This document shows positions 22,721 through 33,361 of a stretch of DNA of 64,000 bases, one piece after another. Position 1 is the stretch's first letter; every line of letters begins with the position of its first letter. The stretch covers positions 23,175,073 through 23,239,072 of the forward strand of contig CM066912.1 in assembly GCA_033964015.1 (NCBI GenBank), in the 5' to 3' direction. The position numbers and the translations under genes were made by a program. The notes beneath the pieces are model-generated. The model did not search any database and was not told where the DNA came from. It saw only the letters and a list, made by a program, of their open reading frames with translations. The DNA comes from Scolanthus callimorphus (lineage: Eukaryota; Cnidaria; Anthozoa; Actiniaria; Edwardsiidae).

Positions 22721-22850
22721 TTAAAGGCCCATCACCAACCGAGAGCCTTTGCGGACTCTTAGCCAATTAGAGCACCCGAAAAACAATGGATCAATTTGAC
22801 AACAAAAGAAAACGGGGCGCAAAGGCTCCCGGTTGGTGATGGGCCTTTAA
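22721..22850. mobile_element. 130-base piggyBac-type MITE
   Basis: Begins TTAAAGGCCCATCACCAACC and ends with its exact reverse complement, GGTTGGTGATGGGCCTTTAA. TTAA at both ends fits the TTAA target site of piggyBac-type elements. The interior has a secondary inverted GAGCCTTTGCG / CGCAAAGGCTC. Confidence 0.85.
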
Positions 22851-23639
22851 GCTAAAGTCGCAGACCCGGAGAGTTAAGGCGGCTTGGGTCGCTCTAAAAA
22901 TTACTCATGGGCAACTTAGCAACGTGGTTGATTGACATGGTGCAAATGGTAGGCTGAAGTAGTGATCTCGTGTGAAGCGCTTTGCAGGGCGCATGGAGTG
23001 AGGGATCCATTTGTAAAAGTAATTGATGATTCAGCTGAGTGTATGGAGAATTTTCAGAACTTAGGCATTCGGCCTCGATCGATCTGAATAATTCTCCATA
23101 TCATACTCAGAATTCATTAATGGGTAATTATGCCATGGCATTGGGTTTCTCTTGCAACTCTTTATACATTGTTACTTATTGTTTACAAGAAAGGTCGCAT
23201 AATTTGCATTCAACCCGCGCATTTGATCATAAAACCTTTTGATCTGTTTACGAAAAAAAAAATGAAACGATTGCCAGTTAAGATAAGAACATCTACTCTT
23301 TCATATATTGGTGTGCTAGTATATTTTCAATATGTTCTGTTTGCAGATGAGTGTTGATTTGGTTTGATCCGTGTCAATCCTTAAGGTGACTGCTGGCAAA
23401 CTCCATCTCCTCATAACCAAACAAACTCGAGTAATGGCAAATATAGAAACTAGGGCAATGACATTTCTGCAAAGTCCCTTCATAGATGAAGAATCGTGCT
23501 AGCGAAAACATAATTCCAAATCTACACTTGTGAAAGGACATCCCATTTAATATCTAAATCATTGTGTCGCAAGTCGCATTGAAACACCATTATCGCTATA
23601 AAGTCGCCCCCTGTGACGTCAGCGGTATGACAGCAATAC

Positions 23640-23660
23640 ATACCTTATAATGCGCCGTTC
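23640..23660 (+). promoter_or_regulatory. TATA-like box upstream of the TMEM121 gene
   Basis: CTTATAATGCG near 23644 lies about 50 bases before the ATG at 23697, a plausible core promoter with a short 5' UTR. This is position-based inference only. Confidence 0.3.
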
Positions 23661-23696
23661 AATCGTGTAGCACTAGCGGCTCAAACGACGCCAAAA

Positions 23697-24953
23697 ATGG
23701 GACGCAAAATCGCATCTTACCGTCGCCATGCGGCTCGACTGCTAGCAATCTTGTTCCTCATTTTCCAAGGAGTCGTTTTGGATTTCTACTTGATTCGAGG
23801 TGAAGGTTCGCTCTGGTACGCATGGGTCGTTACGGATGTCATTGTCCTTGGGACTTGGATCGCGGCCATGGTCAAGTCTTATCAAAACTTGAACAAGAAA
23901 AAGCGTCAGGATCTAGCGACTCCGGGGAAAGGCTTTTTCGACGATGAGCTCGCGTTTGCCTATGTCGCCTGGTTCATCTACGCCTTGCACTTCGTCCCTC
24001 AAGTCGCCACGATGTTCAAGATGAAGGCTGATGAGCTTGAAGAGAAAACAATGGTGTTTGGTCCCAACATGTTAAAAATGTGTCTTTGTATCACTCCGGT
24101 TTTGTTCCTTTTCCTCGTCTTCGCACACCATGATGCTCAACCCTACACAAAGCGAAAGATTTACGTGGAAAAAATACTAGGTGCGGTGGCGCTTGACTTG
24201 TTTGACAGCGTCGAAATGCTTGAGTATTTGTTCGATAAGGAACACATTAACTTCAGTATCGAGGCTGCTATCCTGACCTTTGCGTCCATAAACGTTTTCC
24301 TGCCCTCCCTGGCTCTCTACGAACTTAAACACAACAAGTTTCACGAAAGTGGCCAGGTGGCATCGGTATCCTTCAAGATTGTCTACATTTTCGGTTTTTT
24401 GGTGTTTGTAAATGTCCCGTTTCTGGTAATTCGGCTAATTTTGTGGCATTCCTACAACCTAGATATCTCAGTGCTCCTAGCCAAGAATGCCCTCGCTATC
24501 ATTTTGGGACTAATTGAAATTTTCGAGTTCTGTGGGGATGAAAGGCCGAGAAAATGCGACATCTGTGGAAATACATTCATGAAGAGCGCATTTAAAAAGC
24601 ATAACGAGAAATGCATGAATGAATTTATACCGTTAGAAAGTTTAGTACCGATAGAAAACAAAAACGGACATTTGGAAATAGACGAGGGACACAAGAGAAG
24701 CAGAGGGAACTTAGAAGTAGACGACGGATACAAGAGAAATGGGAGAAATGGAGGAAAGTTGGACACAGACGAGGGAGACGTGGGACAAAAAAGAAGTGAG
24801 CGAAACTTAGAAAGGGACGGAACACGCTTGGAAATAGACGAGAAAGAAAAAAGAAACGGGAAAAATGGAGGAAACTTGGAAATAGAAGACAGACAAAAAC
24901 GGAATGAGAGAAATAGTGTGACAGAGCTCTATGGCTATAACACCTACTTGTAA
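23697..24953 (+). CDS. TMEM121-family membrane protein with C-terminal zinc-finger-like tail
   Basis: Single uninterrupted frame of 418 residues. Residues 10-278 match the TMEM121/CECR6 family layout: an N-terminal membrane segment followed by V-L-D-F-Y-L, further segments near 43-60, 86-104, 126-143, 190-210, 225-250 and 258-278, the conserved V-A-L-D-L-F-D-S-V-E block at 164-173 and F-L-P-S-L-A-L-Y-E at 201-209. Vertebrate TMEM121 is a poorly characterised multi-pass membrane protein, so the function is unknown. Unlike the roughly 319-residue human TMEM121 the protein continues with a C-X2-C-X11-H-X3-C motif (C287, C290, H302, C306), a C2HC zinc-finger candidate, and then a charged tail (about 315-410) made of imperfect repeats such as N-L-E-I-D-E-G-H-K-R-S-R-G. 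It lacks introns, which could be ancestral or result from retroposition. It lies between dermatopontin-like genes 2 and 3, with no functional link evident. Confidence 0.85.
   Translation: MGRKIASYRRHAARLLAILFLIFQGVVLDFYLIRGEGSLWYAWVVTDVIVLGTWIAAMVKSYQNLNKKKRQDLATPGKGFFDDELAFAYVAWFIYALHFVPQVATMFKMKADELEEKTMVFGPNMLKMCLCITPVLFLFLVFAHHDAQPYTKRKIYVEKILGAVALDLFDSVEMLEYLFDKEHINFSIEAAILTFASINVFLPSLALYELKHNKFHESGQVASVSFKIVYIFGFLVFVNVPFLVIRLILWHSYNLDISVLLAKNALAIILGLIEIFEFCGDERPRKCDICGNTFMKSAFKKHNEKCMNEFIPLESLVPIENKNGHLEIDEGHKRSRGNLEVDDGYKRNGRNGGKLDTDEGDVGQKRSERNLERDGTRLEIDEKEKRNGKNGGNLEIEDRQKRNERNSVTELYGYNTYL
24655..24925 (+). repeat. in-frame tandem repeats in the TMEM121 gene tail
   Basis: Purine-rich units of about 45-60 bases built on GGAAATAGACGAG...AAGAGAAACGG...AAATGGAGGAAAC recur four to five times, all keeping the frame. 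They encode acidic-basic alternating peptides (E-I-D-E, K-R-N-G-R-N-G-G). Confidence 0.75.
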
Positions 24954-24959
24954 AACATA

Positions 24960-25758
24960 GACTATGGACTATGGACTATGGGTTTATCGATTTACAGCCC
25001 TTGAAATAAGCTCTCGTCTAAAAGGCAAACAATCTACGCGAGTTGAGTAAAAGTTTTAACAATGAAGTTTTTACGTAGATTAAGTTTGTTTGATCTTTGC
25101 TTTGTTTAATATTTTGATAAGTATTTATTATTTTACTAGCTAATCGTGCATATCTTATGAAGTTGTTATTCTTTGTGGTGGCGGAAATTAATTCACCTAT
25201 AATTCTCTTTAGTCTAGCGAACACAATAGCCTTTTAGGTCACCCCTACCGCGTAAAGTCTTTCATGGCCTGTTCGATAGCATTTCAAATGTATTGGCTTA
25301 GAGATTGATAGGTTTATTATCTACGACGAACAATAACAGACTGCAGCTACTTCTCATAGGTGTCCTTTAAACCCATCCCACCGCAATAATTTCGGCATCC
25401 TAGAAAGCTGTCAAGGGATTGATAGATTTATTTATTTACAATGAACAATAACAGACTGCTGTAATTTCTGGTAGGTGTCCTTTTTTCAAACCCGTTTTCG
25501 AATCCTAGAAACCTTTCAAGATGGATGATATCAATAACCAGAAAGCACACGTAAATTCCGTTGCCAGCGGTCCCTTTGGCATGCAAATCTCCGCTTTTTT
25601 AGCTGTTTATTTGTCAGTGAATTTTGTATTTTTAAAAGGGGACAAAACAATAATTGGCCAAAGTTGTTGCGATACTCAACCATTTCGCTTTTTTACTTTT
25701 GAAAACTCCCTGGCTCTGTTATGGACAGACTTGGCTCGGGTTGCTAGGTGACCCGCCA
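24960..25758. other. gene-free stretch after the TMEM121 gene
   Basis: A short ACTATGG triplication at 24960-24980 and two diverged copies of a TAGGTTTATT...AATAACAGACTGC segment (25309-25345 and 25421-25460; a related piece is at 6893-6935 downstream of gene 1). The frame at 25521-25751 is not recognised. Confidence 0.45.
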
Positions 25759-25952
25759 AGCTAAGGGTTGGTTTTCACTAGCAGCATAAGCATAAGGATC
25801 AAACTAACTCTTTTCTTTAAATAGTGCGGTTTTCACTACGACATAAGCGTAAGCATAAGAATCAAAGGATTCCGTTCTTCTAATGCTTATATGCTTACGT
25901 CGCTTATGACGTAGTGAAAATCAAAAGCTCAGTGAAAACCAACCCTTAGCTT
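25759..25952. mobile_element. MITE with CTAAGGGTTGGTTTTCACTA ends
   Basis: Left AAGCTAAGGGTTGGTTTTCA and right TGAAAACCAACCCTTAGCTT are inverted. The interior contains inverted GACATAAGCGTAAGCAT / ATGCTTACGTCGCTTATG blocks. Confidence 0.8.
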
Positions 25953-26262
25953 TATGCGCGACGCAACTTTTCGATACGTTTCTCTACAAAGCGCAACGCG
26001 TGCTCACGAGCTCACCTCGTGATAGAGATTGCACTTGACTTCACTCACTTGGCGTTCAACGAAGTCACGTGTTCAATGAGTGATAGTGGTTCTACTTGAC
26101 TTGTGATTGGCTGAGGGGAAAACCATTCGCAACCAACTTGTAATTTCTCTTGTTTATTATTTGCTTGTGTATTTAATAACTAGTTATTCGAAATTTGCTA
26201 TTTATCGCGGCAGTTATCAAAGGAAGTACTCGGCAAACTTTTTAAGCTATCAGGGAGAGGCG

Positions 26263-29200
26263 ATGATTTTGCGCGGAGCACCCTGTTTGTTTCTGGCTCT
26301 ATCGATGATCCTGGGCGAGGCCTCTACGAATGGTAATCAAGGCATGGCGAAAATCAGCAAGCGCTGGGTGTTTGTAAATGGGTTTGACCAGAGCTTCACC
26401 TTCCAGTGCGGCCGTGGTGAGTACATTTGATGTGGTCCCCTCCTACGAACTCCCACTTACATTTCCGAATGCCAAACTGCTTTATAGGCTCCCGTTCATC
26501 AAACAAACCTTTTAAGTCAAGTCCGATGCATGTTTTCTGAGTTTGGTTTGCATTTTACTGCAAAACTAAATGTGTTTCAGGTGTTTTAAAGCCTATCTAA
26601 CCCCTAACAATTTATCAGTTCACAAGATCAGACTATCAACGTGTCGGAAGCCAATTCGTGGTTTGTTGGTCGGTGAAGTTTTCGCAGAATTATGGAAATC
26701 ACAGTAAACGGCCCTTAGTTTGCTTATAGTTATCTTTGTTGCCAGCTAACAGAAAAATATTAAACGTTGTATTTTGGTAATATTTTTGAAACATTTGTTT
26801 GTGTATAACGATCAACATTTTCCCAGAAAACCGGGGTCAAACAATTTCGGAAACAGGACGTTTCATCTTCCCGATTTTGCCAAAGAGAACATTTATGGTT
26901 AGAAAATTTCCTAGCCGCGAATATAAAAGACGGCAAGCATGCAAATAGATCCGTTTTGTGTACCAATGGTTATAGTAGGAGTGGTAAGTTGGTAAATTCG
27001 CAAAAGTCCCTGAGTCTCGATCAAAAGGGAAAATCTGAGTCTCGCAACTTTAAACGTGTGACTCGGAATCACGAATTTTAGGCTCCTTAGTTGGCCAATA
27101 CTGAAAATAAAGGAGCTAATTTTTTTTAAGAGTTTCGAGCTGAAAAAACCCCCGCAGACCCCGAATTCAGCATGTATTACACTATCAGGAAAAAGAAACA
27201 TGAAAAATCCATTGCACCCTTTTTGCAAGTTGCTATTAATTGTCCTTAACACAATACTGACACTCCCCATTTGTTTATACATAACAACGCTGAAAATATA
27301 TTCTTTTGAAAGCTATATAATCCGTGATCAAAACTGGCGATTCTGCTTTCGGCTTATTTGCCCTTTCGATTTCCGATTTTCACCTGTTTACTTGAATTTC
27401 TAGTGTTTTTGTTATCTGAAATCGGAAATATCTGGGACTTATTTTAAGGAAGAGATTTTCAGAAAAAAGGGATATTTTTTTGAAAAAAAAATCCGTGACC
27501 AAAACTGGCAATTCTTCTTTCGGCTTTTTTGCCCTTTCAATTTCCGATTTTCGCCTGTTTTTTTGAATTTCTAGTTTTTTGTTATCTGAAATCGGAAATA
27601 TCTGGGACTTACTTTAAGGAAGAGATTTTCAGAAAAAAGGGATAGTTTTTGGAAAAAAGGCAGACTTTTTTCAGGTTTTCCGAAAATCGGAAAAAAGTGC
27701 CACTTTTTTCAGTGTTTTTTCAAATAGCTATCTTCAAAATTTCATTTTTTCGATTTCCGAGATTCAGAAAATTACCCCTACTTTTTTAAGATTTTTTTCC
27801 AAGAAGCTTTTTTGCCTATTTTTCTGATTCCTCCGCAAATAGAAATTGATATGTCATGGCAGGTGCGTAACATTCTATTCCGAGTCGGCGGGGATAAATG
27901 GTTTTAGACGCCGGAGAGCACCAATCCCAGCACTAGCTTTTTTACAAACATAATCAATGTGAATGTCCCAGGTAAGCCTATGGTCAATTTCAACTCCTAG
28001 GCACTTTTGGGATTTAACATGGGGTACTTCCTCACCTGGCCTGTCTGTCGCATTCAAATAGGAGCTCGCCAAAGGAGGACGTGTTGGCTCCCAACATTGC
28101 AAGAAGCACTGAAAAGGAGCCAAAGTTTTCTTGGTCTCGACTGTCCTATCTGTACGGAGGCATTTTAGACAGTTCTATTAATTTCCCGCGCCTTCCGTTC
28201 GCGATTAACGCCGATGGCTACCAAGTGCGTTTCATGACCTTTCGTCACGTCCAGCATTTTCACCTTCCAGAATTCCCTGACAACTAACTCCTACCCTCGA
28301 AAGTCATACGTGTCAAAACGGTCCGTGTACCGGTCGGCAAAACAATTTTCTCTTTATTTTTCAAAATCGAAAGCTAGAAAAAGGCTTTTTTCTGTATCTT
28401 TTCATATCCGTTTTGAACACGAAAAATTTAATTTTACACTAAATTTCAGTTTCCACAATCGATGCCAAATAAAAAAGTAAGATTTTGAAATTTAATTGAC
28501 CTTTATCAAAATTTAATTTTAAAAGAAAGTTTTTGAATTTTAACAACTCTAAAATGCGGTTAAAGACAAAAATTAGCTCCTTGGGGAGGGGGACGTGTGG
28601 TGCGGTACTTGGGAGGAACTTGTGCGGCTGTACATGGTTGGAGTATGTAGGAAGGGGGGAGGGGGGTACATGGGGCGACGTGTGTAGGGATGGGGGTTAG
28701 TGGGTTTCCTTTGAAATTTGAAATTTGGAAATTTGATGAAATTTGAAATTTGAAATTTCGAGTTGTCGCTGCAGAGATGTCACTTCCGGAAATGCACAGA
28801 AACCCGCCGTAATCACGGTCGGAATCTTTACTGCAATTGATCGTGGTACTCTTTTGGAGTATCCTCTCGAGTATTTTATTAAAACATTTTTTTGCCAACG
28901 GCAATCCTATTATTTCCTCAGCATCGGGACTTGTAACGGAGCACTGCTCATACGATACGACTGCAGCGTAAAGACGTTTGTTGCGTGTCGGTGTCCTAAC
29001 GGTTAACCTATAGCCGTGCAGTGCTATGCCTAATCGCTTTTGCCATTGAAGTTTGAAGAAACTGTGCAGGCGGAAAGGGGACGATTTTCACAGCGCATTT
29101 TTTCGAAATTAGAAGTTCAAAGACCGCAAAACTTCGTGGACAATTGGACAACGACAACCCTGCACCTTCAGCTCGGTAGCGACAACTCCGCAGCCGACAA

Positions 29201-32200
29201 CTCCGCAGCGACAATTCGGCAGCGAAAACTCGACAGCGACATTTAGCTCCGCAGCTTATCGACTCCTTACCCCCTTTCCCCAAGTAGCAATGGCGTTTAC
29301 CTATAGCCATACAGCTATAAATACAATTTCGCACCCTCCCCTCCCCCTGTACTGCCTGTAGAACCATAGCAACAAATCTGCAGCGACAACTGAACAGCGA
29401 CAATTCCGCAGCGACAACTCGTGACCCCTATCGGCTTCCGTATTGTTCAGTTGCTTTTGAGTTTTGTTTGTGTGCTCGGTTTGGTTGCGAGCTAGGGCTA
29501 GGGTTTTTGTTTGTGTGTACAGGGCTTGTGGTTGCTAGATATCTGATTGGTAGAGGTTATATGCTAATCTCTGCATTATCATTGGTTCCTAGAGCGCTTG
29601 ATCAACTTCATCAACATTGTTCCTAGAGTGCTTGATCAAAAGACTGATCAAAAGGCGGTATTTCGATCCGCGTCGATTAGGTCTTGCACAAAAAAGCTTT
29701 CAAAACAGTTATTTTAAGAACTTTATCATTACCTGCAACATGGACTTCGACGATGAAGCCATTGTCGCCATGCTCTTATTCTCCCTCGCAGCCCAAACCG
29801 GTCGACTACAACCGAAATCGGGTTGTGTCCCTACGGACCCAAGCAAAGGCTACACAACCGCTGGGCTACCTCAGGCCGAGTCCGCTTAAAAAGCAACCTG
29901 TCCTGTTGGCCTCTACACCGCCCGAAGTATACTATTTGCGTGTGTAATAAGCTGAACAGAAAATGCCTGAACTTTAAACTTGGAAAAATTTCAAATTTCA
30001 AATTTTAAACTTGTAAAAATTTCAAATTTCAAATTTCAAATTTCAAATTTCAAATTTCAAATTTCAAATTTCAAATTTCAAATGCACTACCCCCATCCCT
30101 ACACACGTCGCCCCATGTACCCCCCCCCCCTCCCCCTCCCTACATACTCCAACCATGTACAGCCGGACAAGTTCCTCCCAAGTACCGCACCACACGTCCC
30201 CCTCCCCAAGGAGCTAATTTTTGTCTTTAACCGCATTTTAGAGTTGTTAAAATTCAAAAACTTTCTTTTAAAATTAAATTTTGATAAATTTCAATTAAAT
30301 TTCAAAATCTTACTTTTTTATTTGGCATCGATTGTGGAAACTGAAATTTAGTGTAAAATTAAATTTTTCGTGTTCAAAACGGATATGAAAAGATACAGAA
30401 AAAAGCCTTTTTCTAGCTTTCGATTTTGAAAAATGAAGAGTAAATTGTTTTGCCGACCGGTACACGGACCCCGGACCATTTGGGTCTTGCAAATAGCGAA
30501 AAGAGACCTTTTATTATGTTTTGAGCAAAATGCGCGCGTGGTCATTCCAATTTCGCACGGCAATTAAAGCAGAGAGTTTGAATTTCCAATTTTATTTCAG
30601 AACTTGTTTTGTATTTTCTAGAAATACGAAAGAAAAGTCTGGAAATAATTGTGCCACTAGAACATAATTTCCACTTGCCTGAAACTCCACCAAATTCGGC
30701 ACACAAGTAGAAGACATCATAATCTTTAGCACTACACCATTTGTTTTGCCAGAGGTTGAAAGGAAAATAGCGTATTTTCACGCCAAAGTTCGGATTAAAT
30801 GAGCTGTTTTCGTCCTGATATTCATTATTCATACAGTCAATTCCCAAGGGATGCAGCTCTCATGTGACACGATCCCAGCACAGGATATGAAGGGGGATGG
30901 GGGGGGGGGGGGGGGGGCAGGGACATGGCTTACTGTTACCGATGTGTTAAGCTGGGCCGAATGCCCACTGTGTTATTTGTACAGTGCCTTTATGTATCTA
31001 TTTTTTTTTTTTTCAAGGTCAAACCATACACAAGATTTACTCTCAGTTTAGCTGGCATCACCGAGACCGCCGTTTTGCCTTTACCTGCAAGAGAACATTT
31101 CAGTTGGACACAACAGCTTGTGCATGGGAGCCTTTTTACGTAAATGACTATGATGGCGAAATGCGCTTCACTTGCCCGCACTCCGGCTTGCTGGTCGGTG
31201 TACAGAGTGTTCACAATAATCGCCACGAGGACAGGTAATGGCCCTAATGATTCTAATGCACCATTGTTGGAACGCCAAGAATGGTGACAGTGGCGGATGC
31301 AGACCCTTAAGAAGGGGGGTCGCTAATACAAAGGATATACTACAGAGTTCAGACCAAGGGGGTGGCTAATCTTAAGGTTTTTACAAGAAATATGAGAACA
31401 AGAACAATAAATATAATCACCCCCCCCCCCCCTAGATCCGCCCTTGCGTGAGTATCTTTATTCACACTTAGCTTAGTTTCTTTTTGCCAATGGTTTCCCT
31501 GTTGACCGATTCCTCTGCACTTAATTTTCGAAGTGCAGATCTTTGAACAATATGTGTTATTTCCAGGAAAATATTCAGCTTCCACCCCGAATATTTTGTA
31601 GCGGACAATTCCAGAATACTGGACCGTTGAGTATCTTATAGCACGGTCTGTGCCAAAATTAAACCAGACCCTGGCGTTTTCGCTTTTAGGCGTTTCAATT
31701 TCAAGTGCTGCCTGCTCAAGCCGAGAAGATATAAGCGCGGTAGCTGCGCCACGACGTTTTACGTGCACGACATGCACCAGCCGATGTCATACACTGTTCG
31801 TGCTGGTTCGTACCTCGCCGGGGCAGAGAGTACCCACCGCAACGACAACGAGTAAGTAACAAAGATTAAAAAGAGAGTTAAAGCGAGCAAATTCTGTTAC
31901 AATACGCGGGTTACCTGTGGTTTGCAATAAAACACCCGGTTGTAGTGTTCGTGGTGTACATGCGACGTCACTGGTGTTCATGTTGGATGTACTGAACAAA
32001 ATAAAGTTTTATTGTTCCCTCTCCGGTATATCCAACATGGCTGCCACGCTTTTTTCTGTTCCCAAAGTAATGATTGCACACCAAGAATATTGCGTTTAGT
32101 CTTGTCTTCATCACTGGTTTTAGGACACAATGACCGCAAAATGATTCATAGTGGAGTCACAGACTAAAATAGAGAATCAGAGAAGTTGTATTTCGGAAAA

Positions 32201-32666
32201 AGTATCTCTCAGTTCTATGCAACCTGGCTGATCTATCAATTCGCCAACCTCTCTCCTTTTCTCAAAGTTAGGGGGATAGGTCTGAACATAATGATATGGG
32301 AACCCGATATAGGGAGGAAGGGGGGGGGTATGAACCCCCCAAAAAATCAAATTCTTGACTGCAAACCTCTCGCAAAATAATCAGTGACCATAATGAAAAA
32401 GTAGGCTCGCCATCGCACAACACGAGGCAAGTACATTTATGCAATAAAATCTGGTACCACTATATAACAATCAGTGAAACATAGTTAAAAATTCTGCAGG
32501 GGGTGGGAGGGGTACTTTTAAGTTTTAAATTTTAAGTTTAAAAGCCCGCACCTACCACCTCCTCCCCTGACAAGATCGGGCTCCTAAAAAGTACCATTGT
32601 TTTGACCTCTGTACCGTTTTCCACAGGGACCGTCGCTGGCGTTTCACGTATTGTCAAGTGGTCTAG
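26263..32666 (+). CDS. dermatopontin-like secreted protein, gene 3
   Basis: Four coding exons: 26263-26416, 31018-31234, 31690-31851, 32627-32666, with the same phases as gene 1 and total 190 residues. The start chosen is the ATG at 26263; an in-frame upstream ATG at 26107 would put about 52 extra residues before the signal peptide. Signal sequence L-F-L-A-L-S-M-I-L-G is followed by the K-R site before W-V-F-V-N-G-F-D. Repeated motifs are FDQSFTFQC, DRRFAFTC, DRRFNFKC and DRRWRFTYC. All three introns have regular donors (gtgagt, gtaatg, gtaagt) and all frames are open, so this is the most clearly intact copy. It is more diverged than genes 1 and 2 are from each other and lacks the shared first-exon module. 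The protein ends Q-V-V, three residues shorter than gene 1. The extracellular role is inferred from the family. Confidence 0.85.
27321..27660. repeat. two-copy tandem repeat, period about 171
   Basis: TCCGTGATCAAAACTGGCGA and following bases to GATTTTCAGAAAAAAGGGAT (27321-27475) recur from 27492 to 27645 with few changes. It lies in intron 2 of gene 1's paralog gene 3 (exon 1 to exon 2 interval). Confidence 0.75.
27875..28123 (-). mobile_element. LINE reverse-transcriptase fragment
   Basis: An open frame of 82 residues includes K-C-L-G-V-E-I-D-H-R-L-T-W and I-D-Y-V-C-K-K-A-S-A-G-I-G-A-L-R-R-L, the thumb-proximal region typical of animal non-LTR reverse transcriptases. It is isolated, without palm motifs, so a dead fragment inside the long first intron of gene 3. 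Confidence 0.75.
28320..30471. mobile_element. 2.15-kb element with arms of about 450 bases
   Basis: The left arm 28320-28760 (GTCCGTGTACCGGTCGGCAA, GAAAGCTAGAAAAAGGC, GTGTGGTGCGGTACTTGGGA) is inverted at 30000-30471. Inner borders are tandem AAATTTCAAATTTC repeats (about 30000-30080). The 1.2-kb interior has small frames only, including M-D-F-D-D-E-A-I-V-A from 29741 and patches of GCAGCGACAACTC. It is a non-autonomous DNA element with unusually long arms, or a foldback element; the superfamily is not assigned. Confidence 0.75.
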
Positions 32667-32689
32667 GCTTGAGAAGTGATACCAAAATA

Positions 32690-33320
32690 GCCAAATAGCG
32701 TAGTACACGTTAAAAATACGTGAATGATTCGATGTATGGCACTATAAATTGTAGAATAAAATAAAGGATTGTATCCAACATAACAGCCCGCGTTCTTCTA
32801 TTATACTACGAGAGATAAGGTCCCAGATTAGGCCTTTTTTCTGTAGTGTAAACTATAGTCAAAAGCACTGCGCTTTGTAGATAATTGTAGGGAAAGCTCA
32901 CGACCAGCTATCTCACCCAGGCGGGTCATCAAACTACCCGAGCGCGCGCGTGCGTTACTGGTTCTCCCCAGGTCTCCCCGTTCTCGCGCAACGCCTGGCT
33001 AATTTCGTTCGTTGATAGCAACTGACTTGAGTCAAGTGCTCAAAGTATAAAAGCTCGTAATTATTCTCCTAATGGAGCATGAAAATCCTTTATCTTTGCC
33101 AAGGATCGTTATTACCGGATAAACAACAAAGGACTTTGGTCAAAATGGAGCAATGCAGGTCCCGAAACGGCAAAAATCAACCGCGATTTCGAGTTAGTTG
33201 TGCATTTGAATGTTGTTGCTTCAGGTCAAACATTGATTAGTTTTGATCACTTCAAAGATGAATTATACAACAAATAGATCTTAAATGGTTTAAAGGACAC
33301 AATGGTTTGTTTGTAACTAC
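32690..33320. other. intergenic stretch between gene 3 and the EF-hand gene
   Basis: AATAAA at 32757 and AATAAAATAAAGG nearby suit the polyadenylation signal of dermatopontin-like gene 3. No gene is recognised up to the putative acceptor GTAACTACAG at 33321, which would open the first coding exon of the next gene. Confidence 0.5.
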
Positions 33321-33361
33321 AGGAGAACCAAGAAATTGGATTATTTTGAGCTGAAAAATCA

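Noticed and set aside
24452..24825. - strand frames opposite the TMEM121 gene
   Set aside because: Shadows of the purine-rich coding repeats on the + strand.
29741..29945. M-D-F-D-D-E-A-I-V-A frame as a Harbinger-type transposase start
   Set aside because: Resemblance is limited to a short acidic start, and no catalytic region follows.
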